In this document: one piece after another, positions 50,660 to 59,226 of the stretch
How positions within the stretch are numbered: the stretch's first letter is position 1
Layout: each line of letters opens with the position of its first letter
NCBI GenBank assembly: GCA_964613745.1
Contig: CAZTJA010000007.1
Coordinates: 1-64,000 of the forward strand
Direction of reading: 5' to 3'
Length of the DNA stretch: 64,000 nucleotides
From: CAZTJA01 sp964613745
Lineage (GTDB): Bacteria; Desulfobacterota; Desulfomonilia; Desulfomonilales; Desulfomonilaceae
The notes under the pieces: generated by a model
What the model was told of the DNA's origin: nothing
What the model saw: only the letters and a program-made list of their open reading frames with translations
Database searches by the model: none
Program-made: the position numbers and the translations under genes

Positions 50660-51379
50660 ATGGAATTGGAACTAAGCATTTTTCGATACGATCCTGACAG
50701 GGATGATGAACCATACTTTAAAAATTACATGGTATCGGCTGAGCCGTGGGAACGTATACTTGATTGCCTGAACAGAATCCGATGGGAACAGGATGCGACT
50801 CTTGCCTACAGAATGTCTTGCGCTCACGGTGTATGCGGATCGGATGCAATGAGAATTAATGGCCGGTGCGCACTTGCCTGTCAGAAGTTGGTTAAGGACT
50901 ACCACGGGGACGTCATTGTTATTGAACCATTGCCCACATTCAAGGTGCTAAAGGATTTGATAGTTGACCTTACCCCGTTCTATGAAAGAGTGGAGTGGAT
51001 CAGGCCGTTTCTTGTTGCTTCCGCCCCACCCGAAAGGGAGCGCATTCAGACACCGGACAATCGTGATATCATGGGCGAGTCCATCCGATGCATACTGTGT
51101 GCATGCTGCGTTGGAGCATGTCCCGTCAGCAACGAAAATGAACGTTTTCTTGGACCGGCTCCTCTAGTCCAGGCCTTCCGAAGAATCTTCGATTCTCGGG
51201 ATGAGATAAGACCCGAACGACTGACGCAGGTTGATTATCCGGAAGGAGTTTGGGGCTGTAAGAATAAGTATGAATGCACAAAATCTTGTCCAAAAGAAAT
51301 TCCGGTTACCAAAGAAATTAATCAAACTAAAAAAGCTGTTTCAGCTCAAAATGAACGTAACCGATCAGCAGACGAATAA
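50660..51379 (+). CDS. sdhB: Succinate dehydrogenase/fumarate reductase iron-sulfur subunit
   Basis: 239-residue electron-transfer subunit. The 2Fe-2S site is SCAHGVCGSDAMRINGRCALAC (Cys54, Cys59, an Asp at 62 as in several SdhB proteins, Cys70 or Cys74), the 4Fe-4S site is CILCACCVGACPV, and the 3Fe-4S site spans WGCKNKYECTKSCPKEI. The tail is charged (KKAVSAQNERNRS). Its usual partner is a membrane anchor with heme and quinone sites, which is not found next to it. It is probably co-transcribed with sdhA. Confidence 0.94.
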   Translation: MELELSIFRYDPDRDDEPYFKNYMVSAEPWERILDCLNRIRWEQDATLAYRMSCAHGVCGSDAMRINGRCALACQKLVKDYHGDVIVIEPLPTFKVLKDLIVDLTPFYERVEWIRPFLVASAPPERERIQTPDNRDIMGESIRCILCACCVGACPVSNENERFLGPAPLVQAFRRIFDSRDEIRPERLTQVDYPEGVWGCKNKYECTKSCPKEIPVTKEINQTKKAVSAQNERNRSADE

Positions 51380-51535
51380 GTATTGACCCGGCAGCCTGAA
51401 TCCTAAGTAAAGTCCCGAGAATCCTGCCTCCAACTACTTCGATCATTCGCCATTGAATTTTTTGCCGTTTCATGTTTTTTCTAAATCGCTTAATGAGAAT
51501 AACCGGAATGCAAACAAAGAAAGGAAGAGCCCGAA

Positions 51536-51832
51536 ATGCTTGCGGAAATAAGTGTTTTCCCTTTGGATAAGGGTGGTTCAGGGTTGAGTGAGTACGTATC
51601 ACAATCAATCAAAATAATAAGGGAAAGCGGATTGGATTACGAAATGCACGCTCTCGGAACTCTTGTTGAAGGTCCGGGAGACGAAGTCTTTACGTTAATA
51701 CGAAAGCTGCACGAGAACATGGCATCCCAGAGCGACCGGGTAATGATGAATATAAAAATTGATGATAGAAAAGGAGTTTCTGGAGCAATCAGGAAGAAAG
51801 TTCAATCCGTTAAGGACAGAATTGATCCATAA
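51536..51832 (+). CDS. MTH1187/YkoF-type thiamine-binding family protein
   Basis: 98 residues of the small tetrameric MTH1187-type fold: EISVFPLDKGGSGLSEYVSQ at the start, GLDYEMHALGTLVEGPGDEV in the middle and a second strand set RVMMNIKIDDRKGVSG near the end. Members of this family have been linked to thiamine or its pyrimidine, but a role here is not clear. The ATG is preceded by GGAAGAG. It follows a 156-base region after sdhB with no promoter recognised, and precedes the Nudix gene by 24 bases. Confidence 0.8.
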   Translation: MLAEISVFPLDKGGSGLSEYVSQSIKIIRESGLDYEMHALGTLVEGPGDEVFTLIRKLHENMASQSDRVMMNIKIDDRKGVSGAIRKKVQSVKDRIDP

Positions 51833-51856
51833 ATAATTTCCTTTCGGGAATAATTC

Positions 51857-52408
51857 ATGATGTATTCAACGGACAAAGAGATTTTGGAGATTGTCGATGA
51901 GAACGACACGGTAATCGGCACGGCGACACGCGAAGAAATCCACAGATTTGGTTATCTGCATCGATCCGTACATGTGTTTATTTTTGATTATAAGGGCAGA
52001 TTATTTGTTCAGAGAAGATCAGCAACCAAAGATCGACATCCTCTAAAACTCGATTCTTCTGCTGCGGGGCACGTTGATCCCGGCGAATCTTACTTGGATG
52101 CGGCAAAAAGGGAATTGTTTGAAGAGCTAGGGATAACCGCTGGAATAGAGCACGTGCTGAACGTTGCAGCTTGCGATATTACGGACAACGAGCACGTTGG
52201 CCTGTTCGCTGCTTTTACGGATGCCATTCCGCAGATAAATGAAGCTGAAGTGCTTTCAGGCTCATTCATAAGTCCGGATGAACTTGAATTGGATATAGAG
52301 AGCAACAGCAGTGACTATGTTCCAGCTTTTGTGCATTTATGGATAAAGTTCCGACAAAGCGGCTCATTGCAAAGTCAAACCATATTACAACTAGAGAAGC
52401 AGAATTAG
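51857..52408 (+). CDS. Nudix hydrolase
   Basis: A 183-residue pyrophosphohydrolase. The Nudix box GHVDPGESYLDAAKRE continues with LFEELGI, matching GX5EX7REUXEEXGU exactly. The N terminus VDENDTVIGTATREEIHR with HRSVHVFIFDYKGRLFVQRRS is similar to the YfcD-like or isopentenyl-diphosphate-isomerase-like group. The substrate is unknown. The start is ATG 51857 or the adjacent 51860. The next gene (histidine kinase) begins two bases after its stop. Confidence 0.88.
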   Translation: MMYSTDKEILEIVDENDTVIGTATREEIHRFGYLHRSVHVFIFDYKGRLFVQRRSATKDRHPLKLDSSAAGHVDPGESYLDAAKRELFEELGITAGIEHVLNVAACDITDNEHVGLFAAFTDAIPQINEAEVLSGSFISPDELELDIESNSSDYVPAFVHLWIKFRQSGSLQSQTILQLEKQN

Positions 52409-52410
52409 TG

Positions 52411-53826
52411 ATGCCCGAATCCTCAGCCAAACCAGGTGCACCAGGACCATTTAGACTCTTAAAGTATTTCATGATATCCGGATTCGTGGTCATCGCCGTA
52501 GTAACTTTCTTGTTGGGGGCATTTCTTTATAGTCGAAGCCTAGACACCATGCTCAAGAGTGCAGAGAATTACGCTCGGCTGTTGGCCGAAAATCTAAATT
52601 ACAATATTTACATCGGATACTATGCTCCTTTAAAGGCACGTTCAACTCCCATGGACTTGACCAAGTGGGATCAGTTCGGTGCTCTTGATTCGTTGATAAA
52701 AGATTTCACATACGGTCAGAAGATTCAGAGAATCCGTATAATAGACCCCCAGAATAAAATTATTTACAGCACGGATTACGATCAAATCGGCAAATTTGAA
52801 CCTCCTGATTCTCCCGTACAAGCAGTATTGAACGGAAAGGATGTCACGACATTCTCTGCCGACAAGAAGACCCAGGCAATGATGCAGGCGAACTGGATTG
52901 CGGCAACCTACTATCCACTCCGGGAAGTCACCGGAAACTATTGGATGTTAGGTAACGTGTACGGCGTTATCGAAATTAGTCAGGATGTCACCGATCAATA
53001 TTTAACCGTTAGACGTTCCGTTTACGTGGTAATCCTTGTAGCCGCAGGTTTAATGGCATTCCTGTTCATAATGCTTGCCCTTATTGTCAGACGTGGAGAA
53101 CGCATTTTGCTGCTGCGGGCAATCGAACAAAAAAAGTTGGAAGAACAACTGCAACAATCAGAAAAGATGGCATCTATCGGTCAGATGATTGCGGTTGTTG
53201 CTCATGAGATCCGAAATCCGTTGGGAATTATCAAATCTTCCGCTGAGATGTTGTCAAAGAAAGTCAATCCTGACCCATCTCGTATTAAGCGTCTTTCCCA
53301 AGTAATAATGGAGGAGGCAACTCGGTTAAGCGTAATTTTAACGGATTTTCTCGATTTTGCGAAACCCCGTTCTCCGATCCTACGAGACTTGAATATACAA
53401 GACGTATTATCCCGGGTTCGAGAAAACCTGGAAACGGAGCTTGTATCCAGAAATATTGAATGGATCGATCGTCCCACCAACGGGACATCCCCAATTGTTC
53501 AAGGCGATCCCGATCTCCTGTACCAGGCGTTTCTCAACATTGCAATGAACGGATTTGAAGCAATGAAGTCCGGAGGGAAACTGGAGGTGGAAATTCTTCG
53601 TCAGAATGGTACCTTGAATGTAACATTCTCCGATGATGGCCACGGTATTTCCGACGAACACCTGTCCAAAATTTTTACTCCATTCTTTACAACCAACCAA
53701 ATGGGCACGGGCCTTGGATTATCCGTGGTGCACAACATAATTTCAGCGCATTCCGGGACCATCGAAGTAGAAACGAAACCTGGAGAAGGAACCTCATTTC
53801 ATATTAGGTTGCCTGTCCAGGAATAA
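52411..53826 (+). CDS. Membrane-bound sensor histidine kinase
   Basis: A 471-residue sensor with two membrane helices (about 20-40 and 203-226). Between them lies a periplasmic domain of ~160 residues with a dCache/PAS-like look (RIIDPQNKIIYSTDYDQIG, WIAATYYPL). The H-box VVAHEIRNPLGII has the phosphorylated His265. The HATPase has FLNIAMNGFEAMKSGG, SDDGHGI and TGLGLSVVHNI. The frame begins at 52339, but ATG 52411 directly follows the Nudix stop. The next gene, a sigma-54 regulator, is very likely its partner. The signal sensed is unknown. Confidence 0.9.
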   Translation: MPESSAKPGAPGPFRLLKYFMISGFVVIAVVTFLLGAFLYSRSLDTMLKSAENYARLLAENLNYNIYIGYYAPLKARSTPMDLTKWDQFGALDSLIKDFTYGQKIQRIRIIDPQNKIIYSTDYDQIGKFEPPDSPVQAVLNGKDVTTFSADKKTQAMMQANWIAATYYPLREVTGNYWMLGNVYGVIEISQDVTDQYLTVRRSVYVVILVAAGLMAFLFIMLALIVRRGERILLLRAIEQKKLEEQLQQSEKMASIGQMIAVVAHEIRNPLGIIKSSAEMLSKKVNPDPSRIKRLSQVIMEEATRLSVILTDFLDFAKPRSPILRDLNIQDVLSRVRENLETELVSRNIEWIDRPTNGTSPIVQGDPDLLYQAFLNIAMNGFEAMKSGGKLEVEILRQNGTLNVTFSDDGHGISDEHLSKIFTPFFTTNQMGTGLGLSVVHNIISAHSGTIEVETKPGEGTSFHIRLPVQE

Positions 53827-54013
53827 GTCTCCCGAAGTTTCTTCGAGCCTTTAGGTCGCCGGTGAACTTTGGACAAAAGGCCAAGCTCCCGGGTCTCACA
53901 CGGCAGCCTCGGAGATTGTTATTCATGAAATTTTATGCAAATATAATGATAATCTTTTCAGATATTGATCGTGAATTTCTTAACAAGACCCTCAGGTATT
54001 TACAGGTGCTTAC

Positions 54014-55375
54014 ATGAGTAGCGTTTTGGTCGTTGATGATGAAAAAAACTATCTCGTTGTTCTAGAAGACCTTTTGCTGGATGAAGGGTACGACGTTTTA
54101 ACTGCGTCGTCCCCAGTGGATGCCCTCGAAATATTGTCGAGGACTCCAATAGACACGGTTCTTTCGGACATCAAAATGCCGGGAATGACCGGAATAGAGC
54201 TGCTTGAAAAAATAAAAATTATAGATCCGGACTTGCCGGTAATCTTAATGACTGCTTTTGCCGAAGTCGATCAGGCCGTAGATGCCATGAGAAAAGGAGC
54301 TCTCGACCACATTCAAAAGCCTTTTGACAATAACCAAGTCAAGATGGCGGTGGCGAGAGGAGTAGAGAAAAGAACTCTGACGAAAAACATTCGTCACCTT
54401 GAATCGGAATTGGGAAATATGTGGGGCAACATTATTGGGGAATCAAAAGCTATGCAAGACGTGTTTTCCCTGATGAAAAGGGTTGCGAATACTCCAACAA
54501 CGGTTCTCATATCCGGTGAATCCGGAACAGGCAAAGAGCTGGTGGCCAGAGGACTTCACCGGGCTGGAGCGCGAGCAAATGCCCCGTTTGTCTCCATCAA
54601 CTGTGGAGCGGTTCCTGAAAATCTACTCGAATCAGAACTATTCGGCTATGAGAAGGGTGCTTTTACTGGAGCATATTTTCTCAAAGAAGGAAAATTCGAA
54701 TTCGCTAACGGAGGTACACTCTTTCTCGACGAGATCGGAGAGATGTCCCTCAATCTGCAAGTCAAGCTGTTGCGGGTTCTGCAAGAACACGAATTCCAGA
54801 GAATCGGAGGAAATAAGGACATAAAGGTCGACGTGAGAATACTTGCAGCGACAAACAAAGACCTCAAAGAAGAAGTTGATGCAGGAACTTTCCGCGGAGA
54901 CCTGTACTTCAGGCTCAACGTGGTTCATATTCAGGTTCCCCCATTGCGGGAACGGCGAGCCGATATTCCTTTGCTGACGGCACACTTCATACAAAAGTTT
55001 GCCGAAAAATTGGGACGTCGGATCACCCAAGTCGACTCGGACGTCATGGCATCTCTCTACAGGTACTCATGGCCCGGAAACGTGAGGGAACTTGAGAATG
55101 TCATCGAGCGAGCAATTGTGCTTTGCAAAAATAAAGTCATTAAGCAGGATGACTTGCCGGCTGAAATCAAGAATTCACCGGAAACGAGGGAAAGTCTCGA
55201 TCATCTCATTTCCTGGGAAAAGCCTTTGGCCGAAACCCTCGATAACATAGAAGAACAGATCATCCGTCAGGCTCTCACCAAAGCCGGAAATGTTCAAGCC
55301 CAAGCGGCAAAAAATTTGGGTATTTCTCGGAGCAACCTCCAATACAAAATGAAAAAATATGGAATGTTGTCGTAG
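54014..55375 (+). CDS. Sigma-54-dependent response regulator, NtrC family
   Basis: A 453-residue activator. The receiver domain (1-120) has VVDDEKN and the phosphorylated Asp52 in SDIKMPG. The AAA+ domain (about 138-375) has Walker A GESGTGKE (168-175), the sigma-54 loop GAFTGA (215-220), Walker B GGTLFLDEIGEM and R-finger segments later. The Fis-type helix-turn-helix is at the C terminus (QAQAAKNLGISRSNLQYKM). It needs sigma-54 holoenzyme; I could not see a convincing -24/-12 element in the window. A perfect TATAAT at 53942-53947 lies about 70 bases before the ATG in the 187-base leader, with no good -35. Confidence 0.93.
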   Translation: MSSVLVVDDEKNYLVVLEDLLLDEGYDVLTASSPVDALEILSRTPIDTVLSDIKMPGMTGIELLEKIKIIDPDLPVILMTAFAEVDQAVDAMRKGALDHIQKPFDNNQVKMAVARGVEKRTLTKNIRHLESELGNMWGNIIGESKAMQDVFSLMKRVANTPTTVLISGESGTGKELVARGLHRAGARANAPFVSINCGAVPENLLESELFGYEKGAFTGAYFLKEGKFEFANGGTLFLDEIGEMSLNLQVKLLRVLQEHEFQRIGGNKDIKVDVRILAATNKDLKEEVDAGTFRGDLYFRLNVVHIQVPPLRERRADIPLLTAHFIQKFAEKLGRRITQVDSDVMASLYRYSWPGNVRELENVIERAIVLCKNKVIKQDDLPAEIKNSPETRESLDHLISWEKPLAETLDNIEEQIIRQALTKAGNVQAQAAKNLGISRSNLQYKMKKYGMLS

Positions 55376-55430
55376 CTTTGTAGGAATTCCTAAAAATATA
55401 ACCTTAATAATTCCGCGTAATTCGGATTTG

Positions 55431-55459
55431 TTGACACCATAATTAATTTACATTATAGC
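55431..55459 (+). promoter_or_regulatory. Predicted sigma-70 promoter for the L,D-transpeptidase gene
   Basis: Perfect TTGACA (55431-55436) and TATAGC (55454-55459) with a 17-base spacer, about 60 bases before the preferred ATG. It is one of the best promoter matches in the window. Confidence 0.6.
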
Positions 55460-55518
55460 TGAAGTCGATTTAAACCTGGGAGTTGTTTGTGATCATGCGA
55501 TCAAAAGAGGGATATGTA

Positions 55519-56481
55519 ATGTGGAGAATGATTCGGCATTTGGCCATGACTCCGGCATTATTGGTCTTTGTCGCTTCATCATATGCTCAATTTTATCCGA
55601 TGGATCAGTACGGCCAGTACGGCGTAGATCCCGGTATTCAACAGTACATTCAGGGTCAGTACGGCGCCCGACCTCCGGCCAATCTCCAGTATGATCCGCG
55701 GGATGCCGAAAGAATACTGCGCGATCAAGTAGCGAGGAGCAGGTCACAATCGCAAGTTCCCCAGGGATACGAACGTTCTATGACTCATATGCCGCAAGGA
55801 TACGAAAACTACTATGGCCACCGTTTGCAGGACGAAGGGCAAGTCCAGAGCGTAATGGAAGAAGCCCGCAATGTTGCCGTGCAAATAAAGCAGCGCAACG
55901 GCAAACCATTCATCGTGGTTGATAAGCGAAATTTTCAATTCTATCTGTTTGATCAGACCGGTAGATTGCTGAGAATCGGACCCGTGGCGATAGGGAAGGG
56001 TAAAACCCATGTCGGCGCTTTCGAAACACCGGTTGGAGTCTTCCCAATAAAGAGCAAAGTCCCTGTTGATGACTGGATTCGACCTGATTGGTATTTCATA
56101 GAGGAAGGAGAACCCATCCCTAAAAAATGGGAAGATCGTAGGGTTCCGGGCTTTTTCAGGTATAAACTTGTTTTCGACGGATCGCGTTATATTCACTATG
56201 CTGAAGCTACCGGCGGACGTTTAACTCATGGCTGCCTCGGGCTCGACTGGCAGGATGCTGAGGCAGTGTTTCACACAATGCAAGTCGGGTCCTATTGTAT
56301 AATTATTGATAATCCTTTCCTCGCCAGACTTGCCCGTGGTGAATTCCCTATCCAGAAACAGGCCCAGAAAAAACCGGAAGATTCCGGCGAGAGAATAGCG
56401 GCTGATAATTCTGAGCGCAAAAGCGCTCCAAGCCAAAGACTTGCCGACGAAGACGAAAAGGTTTTCAATAGTCTCTGGTAG
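55519..56481 (+). CDS. L,D-transpeptidase (YkuD family)
   Basis: Forms 3-3 peptidoglycan cross-links or anchors proteins to the wall, using a catalytic cysteine. A signal peptide (PALLVFVASSYA) is followed by a Q/Y/G-rich stretch of ~30 residues (YGQYGVDPGIQQYIQGQYGA). The YkuD domain is at about 128-265: VDKRNFQFYLFDQTGRL, KGKTHVGAFETPVGVFPI and the active-site segment IHYAEATGGRLTHGCLGLDW (His226, His237, Cys239). The usual arginine after HGCx is glycine here. A disordered C-terminal tail follows. ATG 55519 has GAGGGA at seven bases; earlier in-frame codons are not needed. Confidence 0.88.
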   Translation: MWRMIRHLAMTPALLVFVASSYAQFYPMDQYGQYGVDPGIQQYIQGQYGARPPANLQYDPRDAERILRDQVARSRSQSQVPQGYERSMTHMPQGYENYYGHRLQDEGQVQSVMEEARNVAVQIKQRNGKPFIVVDKRNFQFYLFDQTGRLLRIGPVAIGKGKTHVGAFETPVGVFPIKSKVPVDDWIRPDWYFIEEGEPIPKKWEDRRVPGFFRYKLVFDGSRYIHYAEATGGRLTHGCLGLDWQDAEAVFHTMQVGSYCIIIDNPFLARLARGEFPIQKQAQKKPEDSGERIAADNSERKSAPSQRLADEDEKVFNSLW

Positions 56482-56500
56482 ACTAGTGTTAGGAATTGAA

Positions 56501-56950
56501 ATGGGGTCATTGAACAAGCTTTTGGTAATCATCCTTTGCTTATGCCCCTTCGTCTTTTGTTCTTGCCTGGCCGTTACTCCCAAGACATCCAAAGAAGATC
56601 CCGGTCCCGGACGCTTAGCTTCCGCCGATTCGGTCGATTCATCCCTTGTGGATAAATGGGAACTTTTATATCAAATGAACGACAAAGGAGTTGAGGAAAA
56701 ACCGAGAGAGTCCACCAAGACATTGATCGAATTCACGAGAAAAGGTCAGGTAATCTTCAATAGATCTGCCGATGAAAATCCTGAAGCAATCAAGAGTAAG
56801 ACAGGCAAATATCTCGTGGAAAAAGAAGAAATCAATATTACCGATGATGGCGGAAATACCGTAAAATGGCCTTATCAAGTTACAGGCGACACCCTCATAC
56901 TTACAATGCCGGAAGTTCAAAAGAAATTTTATTGGAAAAGACATCGTTAA
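56501..56950 (+). CDS. Small predicted lipoprotein
   Basis: Function not recognised. 149 residues with an export signal (LLVIILCLCPFVFCSC) ending in a lipobox-like cysteine, then a mature domain of ~120 residues with strands such as KWELLYQMNDKG, TLIEFTRKGQVIFN and LVEKEEINITDDGGNTVKW. The pattern recalls small lipocalin-like or DUF-type domains found in bacterial lipoproteins. ATG 56501 follows AGGA at six bases; the frame is open upstream into the L,D-transpeptidase 3' end, but that part is a shadow. Probably co-transcribed with the transpeptidase. Confidence 0.7.
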   Translation: MGSLNKLLVIILCLCPFVFCSCLAVTPKTSKEDPGPGRLASADSVDSSLVDKWELLYQMNDKGVEEKPRESTKTLIEFTRKGQVIFNRSADENPEAIKSKTGKYLVEKEEINITDDGGNTVKWPYQVTGDTLILTMPEVQKKFYWKRHR

Positions 56951-56966
56951 CGCTTCTCGTCACACA

Positions 56967-57728
56967 ATGCCGTTCTCAACAATTCTCTGGAGTTTTGCCA
57001 TTTTGAAAAAGCTAGTTCTGCTGATACTGCTTGGATTTCTCATTCATCTCATGCCCGCAGTTGTCTGGGCTCTCGAGTCATCGGAAGTGCTCCGTTATGA
57101 AGTCACGTGGAATGGAAGCAAAGCAGGGCATGGCGACATCAGTGCCACAAAAGATTCCGGAAAAATAGTTGTGACCGCTCAGGCCGTTTCGGACGGCGTT
57201 TTAAAGGCCCTGGTGGAAGTTTGGAGCCGTATTCAAGCAACATTTCATGCAGGGACTTTCAAGCCCCAATCGTACAAATTTCATCTCAAATCCAGCCTCG
57301 GGAATCCCGAACTTGTAGATTTATCTTTTGATCATAAAACGAATCTCGTTCAGGTAAATAAACAAAAAGGTTCCGAACTCGAATGCCATGCCGAAAAATT
57401 TGGTTCCGTTTATGATCCGATAACCGCCATATACCTTCTCCGATATCAGAAAGATCTACGCAAACCCATGTTTGTGGATATTTATGACGGTAAGGACAGA
57501 GCACGGCTTATGGTGAGTCCCGCAGGGACCGAAATGGTGAATGTCAAAGCGGGTCAGCAGCCGGCAATAGCTCTTAACCTACGTTTAGTAAAATTGACCG
57601 GGGACAAAAAAGAGATCGGCACAGGAAAATTGTGGGTATCGGATGATTCCCGAAGAATTCCCCTACTACTGACATCTTCGCCATTGGTTGGTACTATCCG
57701 CTTTGAATTGGTACAGGCTCAACTCTAA
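56967..57728 (+). CDS. DUF3108 family exported protein
   Basis: 253 residues with an N-terminal hydrophobic export signal (KKLVLLILLGFLIHLMPAVV) and a beta-rich body that fits DUF3108: LRYEVTWNGSKAGHGDI, TFKPQSYKFHLKS and LVDLSFDHKTN. The function of the family is unknown; it is thought to be envelope-located. The start is uncertain: ATG 56967 has no good ribosome site, while a TTG at 57003 would begin the signal directly. It starts 16 bases after the lipoprotein gene and precedes the nucleotidyltransferase gene by nine bases. Confidence 0.8.
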   Translation: MPFSTILWSFAILKKLVLLILLGFLIHLMPAVVWALESSEVLRYEVTWNGSKAGHGDISATKDSGKIVVTAQAVSDGVLKALVEVWSRIQATFHAGTFKPQSYKFHLKSSLGNPELVDLSFDHKTNLVQVNKQKGSELECHAEKFGSVYDPITAIYLLRYQKDLRKPMFVDIYDGKDRARLMVSPAGTEMVNVKAGQQPAIALNLRLVKLTGDKKEIGTGKLWVSDDSRRIPLLLTSSPLVGTIRFELVQAQL

Positions 57729-57737
57729 TCCCTCATT

Positions 57738-59180
57738 ATGAATCAAATGCTAAACCCCCAAATGGTCCGACTGGTTCGGTTCATTTTGGACAACTCCGAA
57801 GAAGCTTATCTCGTAGGGGGAGCCGTACGAGATTATCTTCTGGGTCGCGATTCTTCACCGGATTTTGATATTGTCACACGTCCGTCTGCGTTTGAGCTGG
57901 CCGCCAAGGCTGCAGCGGAGCTTAATCTCACCTTTATTCCGTTTGATCCGGAAAGAGAAACCTCACGCATTGTCCTAAAGGACCCGTTTTCCATTATCGA
58001 CATAAGCAGCTTTAAAGGCGAAACCATTGAGGCCGATCTCGTTAAACGCGACTTTACGATCAATGCTCTGGCCATTTCGCTGTCTGATTTTGCCGCAAAT
58101 GACTCGCCTTTGGTGATTGACGTAACCGGCGGCATTCAAGATCTAAAAAATGGAGTGATCAGGTGCTGTTCCGCTGATTCATTCAAAGATGATCCGCTCC
58201 GGATACTTCGGGCGTTCCGGTTTGCAGCACAGTTGAAGTTTGACCTTACCGAAAACCTTACCGACTCAATACAATCCGAAATAAGTGGATTGAACAGAAT
58301 ATCCGGAGAGCGCATCCGTGATGAATTGATGACTACTTTAGCAACTCCGGGCTGTTTTCATCTGTTGCATCTGATGAGCGATCTCAAAATCATTGACACC
58401 ATATTTCCGGAACTCATTCCAATGCGCGGATGCGACCAAAACCCGTTTCATCATCTGGATGTATGGGAACACAGTTTTGAATGCGTTCGGATATTGGAAG
58501 ACCTACTCGATAACAGACTTGCGGAATTCGAACCGGCATCACAAGTCATTTCTGATTACATACGGATTGAATATGTGCAGGGTAGACAAATTTATGCACT
58601 ACTGAAACTTGCCGCCTTATTTCACGATGCCGGAAAACCGCAATCGAAATTTAGGCTTGAAGGAAGAATCCGTTTCTTCGGACATGAGTCTGTTTCCACC
58701 GAAATGCTGAACCAAGCTTTAATGAGACTAAAATTCTCCGGTCGGGAGATCAAATTTCTGAAGACCATTGTTTCCGGACACATGCGTCCAACGATTTTCA
58801 CCGGTGAAATGCCGTCCACCAAAGCTTTAAGAAGGCTCCACAGAGACTTCGGCAAGCATATAATTGGTCTATTGATGCTGTTCCTAGCTGATCTGGGAGC
58901 CTCACAGGGACCGGCAAGGCCAAAATATACTTTTCGAGATGCATTCCACAGAGTTCGCGATGCTCTTACAATGCTCACGGAGTCAACAGCGACAGCTCCG
59001 GAACCCCTTTTACGTGGTAGGGATCTCATCAGAGAATTCAACATTCCCCCGGGACCTCACATAGGTCAAATATTGAAGCAAATAATACAACTGCAGGACA
59101 ACGGCGAAATTGCGACATACGATGAGGCAATTGAACGGGCCGGAGTTCTATTGATGCATATGCAGCCGGTTTCGAAATAA
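57738..59180 (+). CDS. cca: CCA tRNA nucleotidyltransferase/poly(A) polymerase-type protein with HD domain
   Basis: A class II nucleotidyltransferase of 480 residues that adds CCA to tRNA or poly(A) to RNA. Catalytic head AYLVGGAVRDYLLGR with DFDIVT, motif RDFTINALAI, and the neck blocks DDPLRILRAFRFAAQL and GERIRDEL. The C-terminal HD phosphohydrolase domain has HHLDVWEHSFE and ALFHDAGKPQSKFR. Both tRNA genes in the window already encode CCA, so repair or A-addition rather than de novo CCA synthesis may be the main duty (inference). A strong hairpin follows the stop. Confidence 0.87.
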   Translation: MNQMLNPQMVRLVRFILDNSEEAYLVGGAVRDYLLGRDSSPDFDIVTRPSAFELAAKAAAELNLTFIPFDPERETSRIVLKDPFSIIDISSFKGETIEADLVKRDFTINALAISLSDFAANDSPLVIDVTGGIQDLKNGVIRCCSADSFKDDPLRILRAFRFAAQLKFDLTENLTDSIQSEISGLNRISGERIRDELMTTLATPGCFHLLHLMSDLKIIDTIFPELIPMRGCDQNPFHHLDVWEHSFECVRILEDLLDNRLAEFEPASQVISDYIRIEYVQGRQIYALLKLAALFHDAGKPQSKFRLEGRIRFFGHESVSTEMLNQALMRLKFSGREIKFLKTIVSGHMRPTIFTGEMPSTKALRRLHRDFGKHIIGLLMLFLADLGASQGPARPKYTFRDAFHRVRDALTMLTESTATAPEPLLRGRDLIREFNIPPGPHIGQILKQIIQLQDNGEIATYDEAIERAGVLLMHMQPVSK

Positions 59181-59181
59181 A

Positions 59182-59206
59182 AAATCCCTCCAATGCGGAG
59201 GGATTT
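59182..59206 (-). terminator. Terminator hairpin between cca and rpsA
   Basis: AAATCCCTCC and GGAGGGATTT form a perfect 10-bp stem around a five-base loop. Read on the minus strand it is followed by a run of Ts (TTTTTT), so it mainly ends the rpsA transcript. It also lies between convergent genes and may work for cca. Confidence 0.85.
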
Positions 59207-59226
59207 GTAATCGACGCTAATTGAGC

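Noticed and set aside
51327..51608. Minus-strand frame in the sdhB-MTH1187 gap
   Set aside because: It is partly in non-coding DNA and looks vaguely like a membrane or basic protein, but it overlaps both flanking genes, lacks a good ribosome site and shows no recognisable family.
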